From an uncultured Mycoplasmatota bacterium (GTDB taxonomy: Bacteria > Bacillota_I > Bacilli_A > RF39 > UBA660), in NCBI GenBank assembly GCA_948472605.1, contig CAOKUH010000090.1, positions 1 through 5,758 of the forward strand: a stretch of 5,758 bases of DNA. Direction: 5' to 3'. The position numbers were made by a program, and so were the translations under genes. The notes beneath the pieces were generated by a model. The model was not told where the DNA came from and made no database searches. It saw nothing but the letters and a program-made list of their open reading frames with translations. Shown piece after piece: positions 5,634 to 5,758 of the stretch. Each line of letters begins with the position of its first letter. The first letter of the stretch is position 1.

Positions 5634-5758
5634 TTATTCATTATTTATTATAAAATGCATTTTTTTTAATTTAATAATCTCTTCTATTGTTAAATTTGTA
5701 CTATTAGCTATTTGTTCATCATTTAATATTCCTAATTTAAGTAAATTTTTGGCTGTTT
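5634..5758 (-). CDS. C-terminal end of an Rpn-family / PD-(D/E)XK transposase-like protein, truncated by window edge
   Basis: An open - strand frame enters from the right edge and ends at TAA (5636-5634), giving 40 visible residues: TAKNLLKLGILNDEQIANST followed by NLTIEEIIKLKK and a short tail. The pattern AKNLLKLGI, then xxEQIAxxTNLTIEEIxKLK, is the small helix-turn-helix-like tail that ends many Rpn (recombination-promoting nuclease) and PD-(D/E)XK nuclease family transposase proteins. These derive from transposase-like nucleases and are often present in many copies in gut Firmicutes. The nuclease domain lies outside the window, so neither its integrity nor the full length can be judged. 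The tail is short and the assignment rests on pattern similarity alone. Confidence 0.65.
   Translation of the reverse strand, partial: TAKNLLKLGILNDEQIANSTNLTIEEIIKLKKMHFIINNE

Overview
The window is strongly AT-rich. Its genes have clear Shine-Dalgarno sites and use TGG for Trp and TGA as stop in the ordinary way. The protein families seen are a BclA-type collagen-like spore-surface protein, a DUF2974/Mbeg1-like alpha/beta hydrolase, a DUF975 plus CmpB-type membrane fusion, a cysteine-bearing extracellular-type protein common in gut Firmicutes, and an Rpn/PD-(D/E)XK transposase-like tail. Together they suggest a low-GC, probably spore-forming gut Bacillota (Clostridia or Bacilli/Erysipelotrichia-like). 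No RNA gene, CRISPR array or complete mobile element is visible.

Layout. Positions 3-638 (+) hold the 3' part of a collagen-like gene: four 45-bp repeats encoding Gly-X-Y triplets, then a beta-rich C-terminal domain. It converges with a lipase-like gene (684-1727, -) across a hairpin that can terminate transcription in both directions. Between the lipase gene and the next gene is a ~100-bp divergent control region with an extended -10 promoter on the + strand. From it run two + strand genes 24 bp apart, very likely one operon: a coiled-coil, four-helix membrane protein of unknown family (1831-2847) and a DUF975-CmpB-like polytopic membrane fusion (2872-4413). A 12-bp hairpin with T-tracts on both strands closes this operon and the converging gene 4463-5425 (-).

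The gene at 4463-5425 is the oddest item. A near-ideal sigma-A promoter (TTGACA, 18 bp, TATAAT) and a ribosome binding site lead to an ATG at 5478. That ATG opens only a 23-codon frame, and the long frame lies in the -1 frame relative to it and begins just after its own TAA stop. This looks like a recent frameshift or deletion at the 5' end, or less likely a leader peptide or recoding. The right edge (5634-5758, -) holds the last 40 residues of an Rpn-family nuclease/transposase-like protein.

Functional links are loose. The collagen-like protein is expected on the spore or cell surface, the 1831-4413 pair in the membrane, and the 4463-5425 product resembles exported proteins but shows no export signal as it stands. 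Nothing forms a recognisable defence or biosynthetic system. The most checkable surprises are the broken 5' end near 5407-5478 and the unassigned membrane/coiled-coil operon.
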